The position numbers and the translations under genes are program-made. 64,000 nt of DNA from Streptomyces nitrosporeus (lineage in GTDB: Bacteria > Actinomycetota > Actinomycetes > Streptomycetales > Streptomycetaceae). Under the pieces are notes generated by a model. The model was not told where the DNA came from and did not search any database. It was given only the letters and a program-made list of their open reading frames with translations. Shown in pieces: positions 1-9,534 of this stretch. The stretch is taken from positions 6,866,001 through 6,930,000 of the forward strand of contig NZ_CP023702.1 in assembly GCF_008704555.1 (NCBI RefSeq). The letters run 5' to 3'. Numbering within the stretch: position 1 is the stretch's first letter; each line of letters begins with the position of its first letter.

Positions 1-1440
1 CTGATCGGCGCTCACGATGCCCGAGGACGGCACATCCAGCAGGTCACGCAGGGTTCCGGAGAGCAGCACGGGGTCCTTGTCCTGGACGAGGACCGCGGCC
101 CGTGCGGTACCGAGCGGCAGATCGTCCAGCGGTACCCCGCCCAGGAGCACCGAGGGCAGCGGCGGGGCCCCGTCCACGGCACCCGTGCCGGAACCCTCCG
201 TGGCGGGAGCGTCTGTGACGGTGCCGTCGGGGCCGGTGTCACAGGGGCCGGCGTCACCGGGACCGGTGCCACCGGGCTGTGCGACCGGCTCGGCGTGTCC
301 GCCGAGCCGGTCCGCCAGCCGGCCCGCTTCGTCGGGGTCGCCGCAGACCACGGCGGTGAACAGGCCCTGGGGAGCCAGCAGCCCGGTCACCGGATCGTAC
401 AGATCGCCCTCGGGGACCACCGGGCCGAGACCCGCCGGACGGGCACTACGCCGTAGGGACAGCACCCGCACCGCCCGCTGGGCGGAGGGCCGGGAGAAGG
501 AGTAGGCCATCGCGATCTCTTCGAAGTGCCGCAGAGGCAGGAGCAGCAGCGTGGCCGCGCTGTAGACCGTGACCAACTGGCCGATCTCGATCCGGCCGTC
601 CTGCGCCAGGGTGGCGCCGTACCAGACCAGGGAGATCAGCAGGACGCCCGGCAGGAACACCTGGACGGCCGAGATCAGTGCCCACATCCGGGCACTTCGC
701 ACAGCGGCTTCGCGGACCTCCTGGGAAGCCCGCCGGTAGCGGCCGAGGAACAGCTCCTCGCCGCCGATCCCACGCAGCACCCGCAGACCCGCGACCGTGT
801 CGGAGGCCAGTTCTGTGGCGCGGCCCGCCTTCTCCCGCTGGAGGTCCGCCCGCCGGGTGGCCCGGGGGAGGAGCGGCAGGACCGCCAGGGCCAGCACCGG
901 CACCGCGATCGCGACGAGCACGCCGAGGGAGGGGAGGTAGAGGACGAGGCCGGTACAGATGAGTACGAGGGCGAGTGCTGCGGCGGCGAAACGCGACAGC
1001 GCCTCGATGAACCAGCCGATCTTCTCGACATCGCCGGTGGAGACGGCGACGACCTCGCCCGCGGCGACCCGGCGGGTCAGTGCCGACCCCAGTTCGGCGG
1101 TCTTGCGGGCCAGCAGCTGCTGCACACGGGCGGCAGCGGTGATCCAGTTGGTGACCGCGGTACGGTGCAACATCGTGTCGCCGAGGGCGATGAGGACACC
1201 GAGCCCCACGATGAGGGCTCCGGCGAGGGTGAGAGAACGCCCTGAGCGATCGATGACCGCCTGGACGGCGAATCCCACGGCGAGGGGCAGCCCGGCCACC
1301 GCGCCTTGGTGGAGCAGCCCCCAGCCGAGACATCTGAGCTGCCCCCTCAACTGGCTGAGTCCGAGCCAGAGAAGGAAACGGGGGCCTGAACGAACGTCGG
1401 GTTCGCCGGGATCTGAGTACGGGAGATCGCGAATCTGCAT
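1..1440 (-). CDS. ABC exporter half-transporter with degenerate ATPase domain (3' end outside window)
   Basis: The frame stays open from the ATG at 1440 to the window edge (480 codons). An N-terminal membrane domain of about six hydrophobic segments (roughly residues 20-310) is followed by what aligns as the nucleotide-binding domain. The place of Walker A reads VVCGDPDEAGRLADRL, with no GxxGxGK and no lysine, followed by a Gly/Asp/Thr/Pro-rich insert. The Q-loop region (VLVQDKDPVLLSG) is recognisable. Signature motif and Walker B would lie beyond the edge. This fits the non-catalytic half of a heterodimeric type IV exporter whose active partner probably lies next to it outside the window. 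Substrate unknown. Family assignment is firm; the reading as a dead half is inference. Confidence 0.85.
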   Translation of the reverse strand, partial: MQIRDLPYSDPGEPDVRSGPRFLLWLGLSQLRGQLRCLGWGLLHQGAVAGLPLAVGFAVQAVIDRSGRSLTLAGALIVGLGVLIALGDTMLHRTAVTNWITAAARVQQLLARKTAELGSALTRRVAAGEVVAVSTGDVEKIGWFIEALSRFAAAALALVLICTGLVLYLPSLGVLVAIAVPVLALAVLPLLPRATRRADLQREKAGRATELASDTVAGLRVLRGIGGEELFLGRYRRASQEVREAAVRSARMWALISAVQVFLPGVLLISLVWYGATLAQDGRIEIGQLVTVYSAATLLLLPLRHFEEIAMAYSFSRPSAQRAVRVLSLRRSARPAGLGPVVPEGDLYDPVTGLLAPQGLFTAVVCGDPDEAGRLADRLGGHAEPVAQPGGTGPGDAGPCDTGPDGTVTDAPATEGSGTGAVDGAPPLPSVLLGGVPLDDLPLGTARAAVLVQDKDPVLLSGTLRDLLDVPSSGIVSADQ

Positions 1441-1850
1441 GGCGTCCCAAGAATCGGAATGAGCGGAGATCCACGTCGGATCTCGTTGAACGGGTGGAAC
1501 CGGAACAGGCGGAGCCGGTAGAGGTGAAGCGGGAAGAGACAGACGGAGAGAGGGCACAGGGGGAGAGGGCAGGCGGGGGAGGGAGCAAACCGTGCAAGGT
1601 TCGCTTCCCGCCCCTGTCGGAGGCAACCGAATATTCCCGGGGTGGCCTGGCGCCGGTGCCATGCCGCCCCGGAGCGGCTGGCGGTGCGGGGCGGGGGCGC
1701 GTCAGTCCGGGCGTCGCGAGCTGGGCCGGGACGGAGGGGGCCGGAGTCAGAGGCCGAACCGGGCCAGGAAAGGGGTCGGAGTCAGAGGCCGAACCGGGTC
1801 CGGGGGGCGAGCGGGTTCGGAGGGTGGGCAGGTTCGGGGACGAGCCGGGT
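1441..1850. repeat. Intergenic region with 22-bp direct repeats, 35-bp period
   Basis: Between two minus-strand genes. It contains an exact 22-bp direct repeat at 1742-1763 and 1777-1798 (both begin CGGAGTCAGAGGCCG), followed by degenerate GGTTCGGAG/GGTTCAGAGG units to about 1858. The repeat abuts the 3' end of the oxidase gene. I see no gene here; the promoter of the ABC gene should lie near 1450-1600. Confidence 0.6.
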
Positions 1851-4790
1851 TCAGAGGACGGGCCGTGTCGCCCACTCCAGCTCGATGAGTGCCGAACGGT
1901 AGTGCCGACCGGTTGCCCGGTCCATTCCGATCTCGCACATCCGGTTTGCGGACAGAAAGGTGTCGTAGTCGTGGCCGCGGATCTCGGCTCCCTCCTTCGC
2001 GGTCGCGGAGTCGGTCAGTTCCTTGTGGAGCATGCCGCGGTCACCGGCGAACCCGCAGCACCCCGCGTCGTCGGGAAGTACGACCTCCTCCGCGCATGCC
2101 TCGGCGACCGCATGCAACTGGGGAACATCACCCAGGTGTTCCATCGAACAGGTGGGATGAAGGACGGCGGTACCCGCCTTGCGGAAAACGGTCAGTGAGG
2201 GGAGCAGTCCGGCGGCCCAGACCAGCGAATCGACGACGGTCAGTTCGGCATGCAACTCCCGGTTCTCCTCCGTGAGATACGGCACCACCTCGCGGGCCAC
2301 GCCCAGCGTGCACGAGGAGGCGTCGATGACCAGAGGGAGCTTTCCCCCGGCTGTCCAGCCCCAGGCGGCTTCCACTACGCGGTTGGCCATCAGGGTGTTG
2401 GCCGCGAGGTAGCCCTTGGAATGCCAGATCGTCGCGCAGCATGTTCCACGGAGGTCCCCGGGGATCCAGACGGGCCTCCCGGCACGGGCCGAGACCGAGA
2501 CGACGGCATCGGCCAGCGGCAGGGTCCCGGCGCCGGGCGGGCCGCCGAAGATCCGGTTGACGCAGGCCGGGTAGTAGACGGCGCTCGCGCCGGAACGCGA
2601 GGTGGGAGGCAGTGCTCGGGGGGCCGCGCCGGGCATCTCCGGCAACCACTCCGGCATCAGGTCCGGGCTGACGGCTTTCCGGGCGAGCCGGGTCGCGGAA
2701 CGGAGCAGCCGGTCGCCGACCCGGTCGGTCAGCATGTCCGCCGCGGCTACGGCGAGACGTGCCGACGCCTCCAGCGTCCTGAAGTGTTTCGCGGTGAGCG
2801 TGGCGACACGTTCCTCGCGCGGGGAGTGCCGATGATGGCGGAAATCCTTCATCATCGCGCCGGTGTCGATGCCGACCGGACAGGCCAGTTTGCAGGTGGA
2901 GTCACCGGCGCAGGTGTCCACCGCGTCGTAGCCGTACACATCGAGGAGGCCGGTCTCCACCGGGGACCCGTCCGTCTGGCGCATCATCTCCCGGCGCAGG
3001 ACGATCCGTTGGCGCGGTGTGGTGGTCAGGTCCTCGCTGGGGCAGGTCGGTTCACAGAAACCGCACTCGATGCACGGGTCGGCCACCGGCTCGACCTTGG
3101 GGATCGTCTTGAGCCCACGCAGATGCGCTTTCGGATCGCGGTCGAGCACGACCCGTGGGGCCAGCACTCCGCCCGGGTCGATGGCCTGCTTCGTACGCCA
3201 CATCAGTTCGGTGGCTTGGGGGCCCCACTCCAGTTCGAGGAAGGGCGCGATGTTGCGGCCGGTGGCGTGCTCCGCCTTCAACGAGCCGTCGAAGCGTTCG
3301 GTGACCAGAGTGCAGAAGTCGTCCATGAACGCGGCGTACCGCTCGACGTCATCCGGCTTCGCCGCGTCGAAGGCGAGCAGGAAATGGAGGTTTCCGTGTG
3401 CGGCGTGACCCGCGACCGCCGCGTCGAAGCCGTGGACCTCCTGGAGCTCCAGCAGTGCCTCACAAGCCTCCGCCAGCCGGGAGGGCGGTACGGCGAAGTC
3501 CTCGGTGATCAGGGTCGTCCCGGAAGGACGGGAGCCGCCGACAGCGGTGACGAATGCCTTGCGGGCCTTCCAGTATCCCGCGACGGTCCCGGGGTCCCGG
3601 GTGAACGCGTTGGTGACGGAGCGGACCGGTACGACGAGTTCGAGCCCGGTGACGACCGAGCCCGCCGCCTCTTCGTACGCGGTGAGGGCGGCCTCGTCGG
3701 GGGCGCGGAACTCCACCAGGAGCGCCGTCGTCCCGGTCGGGAGGCCGGCCCAGTCGGCAGGCACCCCTTGGACCTTGACCGAGGCGCGCAGCGTGTTGCC
3801 GTCCATCAGTTCCACGGCGACGGCCCCGGCCTCGTTGAACCGGGGGACCGCGGCGGCAGCCGCGGTCAGGGAGGGGAAGAACAGCAGAGCCGAGGAGACG
3901 TGCCGGTCCAGGGGAAGAGTGTCGAAGACGACCTCCGAGATGAAGCCGAAGGTGCCCTGGGAGCCGACCATCAGACCGCGCAGGATCTGCACAGGCGTCG
4001 AGCCGTCGAGGAACGCGTCGAGACGGTAGCCGTTGGTGTTCTTGATCTCGTACTTGGCGCGGATCCGGGCGGTCAGCCGCTCGTCCGCCTCGATCTCGGC
4101 CTTCAGCGCCAGCAGCGTGTCGCAGAGGACGGGCTCCGCCTGCCGCAGCAGGCCGTCGGCGTCGGGGGCCCCGGTGTCGACGACTGTGCCGCTGGGCAGG
4201 ACGAAGGTGAGTGAGGAGACGGTGCGGTAGGAATTGCGGGTCGTCCCGGCGGTCATCCCCGAAGCGTTGTTCGCGACGACACCGCCGACCGTGCAGGCGA
4301 TGGCGCTGGCAGGGTCGGGGCCGAGCAGCCGGCCGTGCCGGGCGAGCGTGGCGTTGGCGCGCATCACTGTCGTCCCCGGCCGGATCCGGGCCCGCGCGCC
4401 ACCGTCCAGCACCTCGACGCCCGTCCAGTGGCGCCGCACGTCCACCAGGATGTCCTCGCCCTGTGCCTGGCCGTTGAGGCTCGTCCCCGCGGCCCGGAAA
4501 ACGACGTCGCGGCCGTTGCCGTGGGCGTACGACAGGATCGCCGAGATGTCGTCGATGTCCTCGGGGACCACCACCACCTGAGGCAGGAAGCGGTAAGGGC
4601 TGGCATCGGAGGCGTAGCGCACCAGGTCGGAGATCTTCCACAGGACTTTCTCCGGACCGATCAGAGCCGTCAGGCCCGCCCGCAGGGAGGCAGGCGTTCC
4701 GGGTGCTCTGCCGTCCGGGACCCGGTCGGGTGACGGCGAGCGCCCGGCGGCAGGGCGCAGGGCCTCGGGCTTCGGTTCCAGCAGCGGCAT
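1851..4790 (-). CDS. FAD-binding oxidase fused to Fe-S/CCG domains (D-lactate or D-2-hydroxyacid dehydrogenase type)
   Basis: 979 residues from an ATG with an AAGGGG Shine-Dalgarno 6 nt upstream; an upstream in-frame start at 4826 has no clear ribosome site. The N-terminal half is a PCMH-type FAD domain (PEDIDDISAILSYA, then FRAAGTSLNGQ) with the FAD-oxidase C domain after it. Around residue 580 come two ferredoxin-type clusters (CIECGFCEPTCP and CAGDSTCKLACP). The C-terminal third has CCG-type cysteine motifs (YYPACVNRIFG, HPTCSMEHLG, DAGCCGFAGDRGM). Domain order matches YdiJ/Dld-type D-2-hydroxyacid dehydrogenases, which oxidise D-lactate or D-2-hydroxyglutarate and pass electrons to the quinone pool at the membrane. 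It is 42 bp behind the MarR gene and probably co-transcribed, so likely regulated by it. Exact substrate is not decided by sequence. Confidence 0.88.
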   Translation of the reverse strand: MPLLEPKPEALRPAAGRSPSPDRVPDGRAPGTPASLRAGLTALIGPEKVLWKISDLVRYASDASPYRFLPQVVVVPEDIDDISAILSYAHGNGRDVVFRAAGTSLNGQAQGEDILVDVRRHWTGVEVLDGGARARIRPGTTVMRANATLARHGRLLGPDPASAIACTVGGVVANNASGMTAGTTRNSYRTVSSLTFVLPSGTVVDTGAPDADGLLRQAEPVLCDTLLALKAEIEADERLTARIRAKYEIKNTNGYRLDAFLDGSTPVQILRGLMVGSQGTFGFISEVVFDTLPLDRHVSSALLFFPSLTAAAAAVPRFNEAGAVAVELMDGNTLRASVKVQGVPADWAGLPTGTTALLVEFRAPDEAALTAYEEAAGSVVTGLELVVPVRSVTNAFTRDPGTVAGYWKARKAFVTAVGGSRPSGTTLITEDFAVPPSRLAEACEALLELQEVHGFDAAVAGHAAHGNLHFLLAFDAAKPDDVERYAAFMDDFCTLVTERFDGSLKAEHATGRNIAPFLELEWGPQATELMWRTKQAIDPGGVLAPRVVLDRDPKAHLRGLKTIPKVEPVADPCIECGFCEPTCPSEDLTTTPRQRIVLRREMMRQTDGSPVETGLLDVYGYDAVDTCAGDSTCKLACPVGIDTGAMMKDFRHHRHSPREERVATLTAKHFRTLEASARLAVAAADMLTDRVGDRLLRSATRLARKAVSPDLMPEWLPEMPGAAPRALPPTSRSGASAVYYPACVNRIFGGPPGAGTLPLADAVVSVSARAGRPVWIPGDLRGTCCATIWHSKGYLAANTLMANRVVEAAWGWTAGGKLPLVIDASSCTLGVAREVVPYLTEENRELHAELTVVDSLVWAAGLLPSLTVFRKAGTAVLHPTCSMEHLGDVPQLHAVAEACAEEVVLPDDAGCCGFAGDRGMLHKELTDSATAKEGAEIRGHDYDTFLSANRMCEIGMDRATGRHYRSALIELEWATRPVL

Positions 4791-4832
4791 CTCGGTCCCC
4801 TTCGGTGGCCGGTGCGCTGACCGCACCGCGCC

Positions 4833-5279
4833 TCAGCAGCGGCGACGCTCCGGCATTCCGTTGACCAGAGCGGTCATCAGTTCACCGAGCACCTCGCGCT
4901 GCTCGGTGGTCAACGGGGCCAGGATCTCCTCCGCGGCCGCCTTGCGCGCATCGCGCAGGGAGCGGAGAACGGCGCGGCCCTCGTCGGTTATCTCCACGCG
5001 GACCACACGGCGGTTGGCCGGGTCGGCCAGGCGTCGTACCCGGCCGCTCGTCTCCAGGCCGTCGACCAGCGTGGTGACGGCGCGGGGCACGACGTCGAGC
5101 CGGTCGGCCAGGTCGGCCATCCGGGGCGGGGTCTCGTAATGGGTGACCGTCCGCAGGAGCCTGAACTGCGCCGGTGTGATGCCGACAGGCTCCAGCTGCC
5201 GGCTCTGGATGCGCTGGAGCCGGCGCGTGAGCCTGAGCAACTGCTCGGCCAGGAGGCCGTCGGAGTCGGGGGTGTCCAT
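4833..5279 (-). CDS. MarR-family transcriptional regulator
   Basis: 148 residues, the usual MarR length. Winged helix-turn-helix at about residues 35-100: ITPAQFRLLRTV, MADLADRLDVVPRAVTTLVD as recognition region, and the wing RRLADPANRRVVRVEITDEG. Helical ends would form the dimer. It is the first gene of a minus-strand unit with the oxidase and is divergent from an ABC exporter gene. A perfect palindrome 22 bp upstream of its start (5301-5331) is the obvious operator, predicting autorepression and control of both the oxidase and the exporter. The ligand is unknown; MarR proteins beside exporters commonly sense phenolic or toxic compounds. Confidence 0.93.
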   Translation of the reverse strand: MDTPDSDGLLAEQLLRLTRRLQRIQSRQLEPVGITPAQFRLLRTVTHYETPPRMADLADRLDVVPRAVTTLVDGLETSGRVRRLADPANRRVVRVEITDEGRAVLRSLRDARKAAAEEILAPLTTEQREVLGELMTALVNGMPERRRC

Positions 5280-5300
5280 GCGGAAAGAGTATCAGGACCA

Positions 5301-5331
5301 AGCTCATTGTGAATAGAGGTAACAATGAGCT
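5301..5331. promoter_or_regulatory. MarR operator: perfect 10-bp inverted repeat
   Basis: AGCTCATTGT at 5301-5310 and its exact reverse complement ACAATGAGCT at 5322-5331, with an 11-nt spacer, in the 283-bp divergent region between the marR and ABC exporter starts. It lies close to marR, where it could overlap that promoter. A site with perfect 10-bp arms is unlikely by chance in such GC-rich DNA. Assignment to the neighbouring MarR is inference. Confidence 0.75.
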
Positions 5332-5562
5332 ATGCTCCAGATGTTCTGATGGCGCGGTCGGCGGCACGGTTCCTGCGACCGGTCGCAGGTCGTAGGTCAC
5401 CGGCCGCAGGCCGGCCCGAAGGCCGGCGTGATGTCCGGTCCCGCCCCGGCGCCGGTATGACGGGACAGCTCTGTCTCCAGCGGCAGACCGGCTCGGCGGC
5501 CGGTGCTTCCCCTCCGGCCCGCCCCCGTCCTCCTGATCCTCCGAGTCCCTCCGAAGGAGCCC

Positions 5563-7368
5563 ATGAAACCCGAAGAGCCCGTGTGGACGCCCCCGCCCCG
5601 GGACGCCCGGCAGCCGCCTGCCGAACTGCGTCGTATCTTCCGTCTGTTCCGTCCCTACAGAAGCAGGCTCGCGCTGGTCGGGCTGCTGGTCGGCGCCTCG
5701 TCGCTGGTGTCGGTCGCCTCCCCCTTCCTGCTCCGCGAAATCCTGGACACCGCGATCCCGCAGGGTCGCACGGGCCTGCTCACGCTGCTCGCCCTCGGGA
5801 TGGTCCTCACCGCGGTGATGAACAGCGTCTTCGGGGTCCTGCAGACCCTGATCTCCACCACGGTCGGCCAGCGGGTGATGCACGACCTGCGTACCGCTGT
5901 CTACACCCAGCTGCAGCGGATGCCGCTCGCCTTCTTCACCCGGACCCGCACGGGAGAAGTCCAGTCCCGGATAGCCAACGACATCGGTGGGATGCAGGCG
6001 ACGGTCACCTCGACGGCGACCTCACTGGTCTCCAACCTCACGGCGGTCATAGCCACCGTGGTCGCGATGCTCGCACTGGACTGGCGGCTCACCGTCGTCT
6101 CGCTGCTCCTGCTGCCCGTCTTCGTGTGGATCAGCCGTCGAGTCGGCCGGGAGCGCAAGAAGATCACCACCCAGCGGCAGCGGCAGATGGCGGCGATGGC
6201 GGCCACCGTCACCGAATCGCTCTCCGTCAGCGGCATCCTGCTTGGCCGCACCATGGGGCGCTCGGACTCGCTGACGAAGGCGTTCTCCGAGGAATCGGAG
6301 CGGCTGGTCGGTCTCGAGGTGAGATCGAGCATGGCGGGCCGCTGGCGGATGGCGACCATCGGCATCGTCATGGCTGCCATGCCCGCCGTCATCTACTGGG
6401 CGGCCGGCCTCACCCTCAGCGCGGGATCGGCCGCGGTGTCCATCGGGACCCTGGTCGCCTTCGTGTCGCTCCAGCAGGGACTGTTCCGCCCGGCCGTGAG
6501 TCTGCTCTCCACCGGTGTGCAGATGCAGACCTCCCTCGCCCTGTTCCAGCGGATCTTCGAGTACCTCGATCTCGAGGTGGACATCACCGAACCCGAGAAT
6601 CCCGTCAGGCTGGAGAAGATCAGGGGCGAGATCGCCTTCGAGGGCGTCGGCTTCAGTTACGACGAGAAGAACGGCCCGACCCTGAGCGGTATCGATGTGA
6701 CCGTGCCCGCCGGCCGCAGCCTGGCGATCGTCGGCCCCACCGGTTCCGGCAAGTCCACCCTCAGCTACCTGGTCCCGAGGCTGTACGACGTCACCGCGGG
6801 CCGGGTCACCCTCGACGGGATCGATGTACGGGACCTGGACTTCGACACCCTGGCCCGGGCGATCGGAGTGGTCTCCCAGGAGACCTACCTCTTCCATGCC
6901 TCCGTCGCGGAGAACCTCCGCTTCGCCAAACCGGACGCCACGGACGAGGAGATCGAGGCGGCCACCCGCGCCGCCCAGATCCACGACCACATCGCCTCCC
7001 TGCCCGACGGCTACGACACGCTGGTCGGCGAGCGTGGCTATCGCTTCTCGGGCGGAGAGAAGCAGCGCCTCGCCATCGCCCGCACGATCCTCCGGGACCC
7101 GCCGGTGCTGATCCTGGACGAGGCGACCAGCGCCCTCGACACCCGTACGGAACACGCCGTACAACAAGCGATCGACGCCCTGTCGAAAGGCCGTACGACC
7201 CTCACCATCGCCCACCGGCTGTCGACCGTCAGGGATGCCGACCAGATCGCCGTACTCGACGGCGGCCGTGTGGCCGAGCGTGGTACCCATGACGAACTTC
7301 TCGCCCGGGACGGCCGGTATGCCGCACTGATCCGCCGTGACAGCAGTATGGCCCCGGCGGGCCCCTGA
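5563..7368 (+). CDS. ABC exporter, fused permease and ATPase
   Basis: 601 residues from the ATG preceded by GAAGGAGCCC; the frame extends upstream to 5503 but without a ribosome site. Six-helix exporter membrane domain in residues 25-310, then a complete nucleotide-binding domain: Walker A GPTGSGKST near residue 390, Q-loop VVSQETYLF, signature FSGGEKQRLAIA (F instead of the usual L), Walker B VLILDEATS, switch IAHRLS. It should work as a homodimer, or with another half, to export a lipophilic compound or drug. Divergent from the MarR gene across a palindromic operator, so probably induced when MarR binds its ligand. Confidence 0.93.
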   Translation: MKPEEPVWTPPPRDARQPPAELRRIFRLFRPYRSRLALVGLLVGASSLVSVASPFLLREILDTAIPQGRTGLLTLLALGMVLTAVMNSVFGVLQTLISTTVGQRVMHDLRTAVYTQLQRMPLAFFTRTRTGEVQSRIANDIGGMQATVTSTATSLVSNLTAVIATVVAMLALDWRLTVVSLLLLPVFVWISRRVGRERKKITTQRQRQMAAMAATVTESLSVSGILLGRTMGRSDSLTKAFSEESERLVGLEVRSSMAGRWRMATIGIVMAAMPAVIYWAAGLTLSAGSAAVSIGTLVAFVSLQQGLFRPAVSLLSTGVQMQTSLALFQRIFEYLDLEVDITEPENPVRLEKIRGEIAFEGVGFSYDEKNGPTLSGIDVTVPAGRSLAIVGPTGSGKSTLSYLVPRLYDVTAGRVTLDGIDVRDLDFDTLARAIGVVSQETYLFHASVAENLRFAKPDATDEEIEAATRAAQIHDHIASLPDGYDTLVGERGYRFSGGEKQRLAIARTILRDPPVLILDEATSALDTRTEHAVQQAIDALSKGRTTLTIAHRLSTVRDADQIAVLDGGRVAERGTHDELLARDGRYAALIRRDSSMAPAGP

Positions 7369-7512
7369 GCACTCAGGTGCACGGGTGACCTCTTGCCCGC
7401 CCCACCTCGGTCGCCTTCCACGAGACCTGTTCCGGCCCGGGGGAGCGGGCTGCCGCCCCGGAAGACGGACCGTGCCGCCTGCCTGGGCCGCCGTGCGGCA
7501 TGATCCACGTCC

Positions 7513-8154
7513 ATGAGAACACTCCTCGGGGTCGGACTCCCCGGACACCAGCCCCTGAACCCCACCGAGAACCCTGACCCGAGCGCGGTCGGCTCCTGGG
7601 TGAGTGAGGCCGGGGACCTTGTGACCCTGCACTACTTCGGGCTGCCCCCGGATCTGCCGGCGGCGCTGGACGACGGGCCGACGCTGCGGCACACGCTGAC
7701 CCACTGGACGGCGCGAGCGGGAGGCGGGCTGGTCGAGGCATCGGTGAAGCGGCTGGGCGAACTTCCCGCGCTGCGTCAGATAGTCAAGGTTCCGCTGCCC
7801 CAGCAGCCCAGCGGGCAGGTGTTCATCGGCAGTTACACGGTGCCGCGCGCCGGATGCAGCGCCGTGGTGAAGATCCAGGCCCCGGAACGGGGTATGACGG
7901 GCATGCGGGAAGCGGTCGTCATGGGGAAGGTAGGCCACGAGCAGTACTTCAGGCCGCATCCCTACGCCCCCGACGTGCAGGGCGGCCTCCCCTTCCACGT
8001 GGCCGACCACGCCCGATGGGACGCGGAATTCCCCGACCACCCGCTGTCCCGGGTGCGCAGGACCCTTGACGCGCTGGCCGCCGCTGTCACCGTGGATCCG
8101 CAGTTCGCTGCTCTGCCCCCCTTCCCCGGGCCGGCGCAGCCACTGACGCCCTGA
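7513..8154 (+). CDS. Conserved protein of unknown function
   Basis: 213 residues with typical Streptomyces codon use throughout. I do not recognise a catalytic motif, signal peptide or membrane helix. The composition looks like a folded cytosolic alpha/beta protein; a central stretch (VFIGSYTVPRAGCSAVVKIQAPERG) looks like a beta-rich core. It stands alone, convergent with the flavoprotein gene at 8452-9534, and shares with it the hairpin at 8209-8239. No function is proposed. Confidence 0.75.
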   Translation: MRTLLGVGLPGHQPLNPTENPDPSAVGSWVSEAGDLVTLHYFGLPPDLPAALDDGPTLRHTLTHWTARAGGGLVEASVKRLGELPALRQIVKVPLPQQPSGQVFIGSYTVPRAGCSAVVKIQAPERGMTGMREAVVMGKVGHEQYFRPHPYAPDVQGGLPFHVADHARWDAEFPDHPLSRVRRTLDALAAAVTVDPQFAALPPFPGPAQPLTP

Positions 8155-8208
8155 CGTCCTGACACACGGCGGCCACGTCGGAGACGGCGGAGACGGCAGG
8201 CACGGCAC

Positions 8209-8239
8209 CCTGGCGCCATGGCGGCCGCAGCGCGCCAGG
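8209..8239. terminator. Possible bidirectional terminator hairpin
   Basis: CCTGGCGC (8209-8216) pairs with GCGCCAGG (8232-8239) across a 15-nt loop in the 297-bp gap between two convergent genes. No T-tract, as is usual in Streptomyces. Position supports a terminator; strength is unknown. Confidence 0.45.
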
Positions 8240-8451
8240 TGTGTATCCGGCGGAGAACCTGTGGAAACGCCGGCGCCGCCGCTCCCTGGGGCGAGGAGCA
8301 GCGGCGCAGGTTGGTGCGATGGCCGGAGGAGCCGGCCCACGAAGTGGGCGAGGCATCCGCTCCCCTGTTCATGCGTTCTACATGTATTTGTGCCGGCGGC
8401 TCGCAGGCCCTCATGGGCGGTGCGCCCGGACACGCGCCGGTACGGTGCCGG

Positions 8452-9534
8452 TCAGGCCGGAACCCCGGTCGCGGCGAGCAGTCGTCCTATCGACCGTGCC
8501 GCCGCCCGGCCGGCGCGGTTGGCGCCGATGGTGCTGGCCGAGGGACCGTAGCCGACGAGATGCACCCGCGCGTCGCGTACGGCCCTGGTGCCCTCGACGC
8601 GGATGCCACCACCGGGCTCGCGGAGTCTCAGCGGTGCCAGGTGGCCGACGGCGGCCCGGAAGCCGGTCGCCCACAGGATCACGTCCACCTCGGCCGTCCG
8701 GCCGTCGGCCCACACCACTCCGTGCTCCGTGATCCGCTCGAACATGGGGAGCCGGTCGAGCACACCTGACGCGCGGGCCCGCCGGACCGCGTCATTGACC
8801 GGCAGCCCGGTCACGCTCACCACGCTCTGCGGTGGCAGACCGAGCCGTACACGCTCCTCCACCATCGCGACGGCCGCCCGCCCCTGCTCCTCGCCGAAGG
8901 GTCCCTCGCGGAACACCGGTGGGCGGCGGGTCACCCAGTACGTCGCCCGGGCCACCTCCGCGATCTCCATCAGATGCTGGGTCCCCGAGGCGCCGCCGCC
9001 GACCACCATCACCCGCAGCCCCGCGAACTCCTGGGGGCCCGGATAGCCGGCGGTGTGCACCTGCCTTCCCCGGAAGGTCTCCTGGCCTGGATAACGCGGC
9101 AGGAACGGGCGGTCCCAGGTACCCGTCGCGTTGACCAGGGAGCGGGTCGCGTAGATCCCCTCCGAGCTCTCCACGAGCAGCCGGCCGCCCTCGCCCTCAC
9201 GCACAACACCCACCTCGACCGGCCGGTGCACCCGCAGCCCGAACCGTCGCTCGTACGCGGCGAAGTACGCGCCGATCACCTCCGAGGACGGCCGGCTGTC
9301 GTCCGCTCCGGTCAGTTCCATGCCGGGCAGCGCGTGCATCCCGTGCACCTTGCCGTACGTCAGCGAGGGCCAGCGGTACTGCCAGGCGCCGCCCGGCCGC
9401 GGAGCATGGTCGAGCACCACGAAGTCGCGGTCCGGCTCGAAACCGGTGCGCCGCAGGTGGTAGGCGGCGGAGAGCCCCGCCTGCCCGGCACCGATCACGA
9501 CCACGTCCACTTCACGCGCCCCAGAACTGTTCAC
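8452..9534 (-). CDS. FAD-dependent NAD(P)-binding monooxygenase-like flavoprotein (CzcO/TrkA-like)
   Basis: About 360 residues from a GTG start; the frame is open to 9618, but that start would leave only 18 bp to the divergent gene. Two dinucleotide-binding motifs are clear: FAD motif VVIGAGQAGLSAAYHL near the N-terminus and NADPH motif VMVVGGGASGTQHL mid-protein. ATGTWDRPF and the ATGF motif near the C-terminus are typical of this family. This matches single-component flavoprotein monooxygenases or thioredoxin-reductase-like oxidoreductases annotated CzcO. Substrate cannot be read. Divergent from the yjbQ-like gene. Confidence 0.85.
   Translation of the reverse strand: MNSSGAREVDVVVIGAGQAGLSAAYHLRRTGFEPDRDFVVLDHAPRPGGAWQYRWPSLTYGKVHGMHALPGMELTGADDSRPSSEVIGAYFAAYERRFGLRVHRPVEVGVVREGEGGRLLVESSEGIYATRSLVNATGTWDRPFLPRYPGQETFRGRQVHTAGYPGPQEFAGLRVMVVGGGASGTQHLMEIAEVARATYWVTRRPPVFREGPFGEEQGRAAVAMVEERVRLGLPPQSVVSVTGLPVNDAVRRARASGVLDRLPMFERITEHGVVWADGRTAEVDVILWATGFRAAVGHLAPLRLREPGGGIRVEGTRAVRDARVHLVGYGPSASTIGANRAGRAAARSIGRLLAATGVPA

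Noticed and set aside
2250-4214. Long plus-strand frame of 654 codons
   Set aside because: Antisense to the flavin/Fe-S oxidase, whose motifs are unambiguous; no ribosome site.
6022-8433. Long minus-strand frame of 803 codons
   Set aside because: Shadow of the ABC exporter and the following gene in high-GC DNA.
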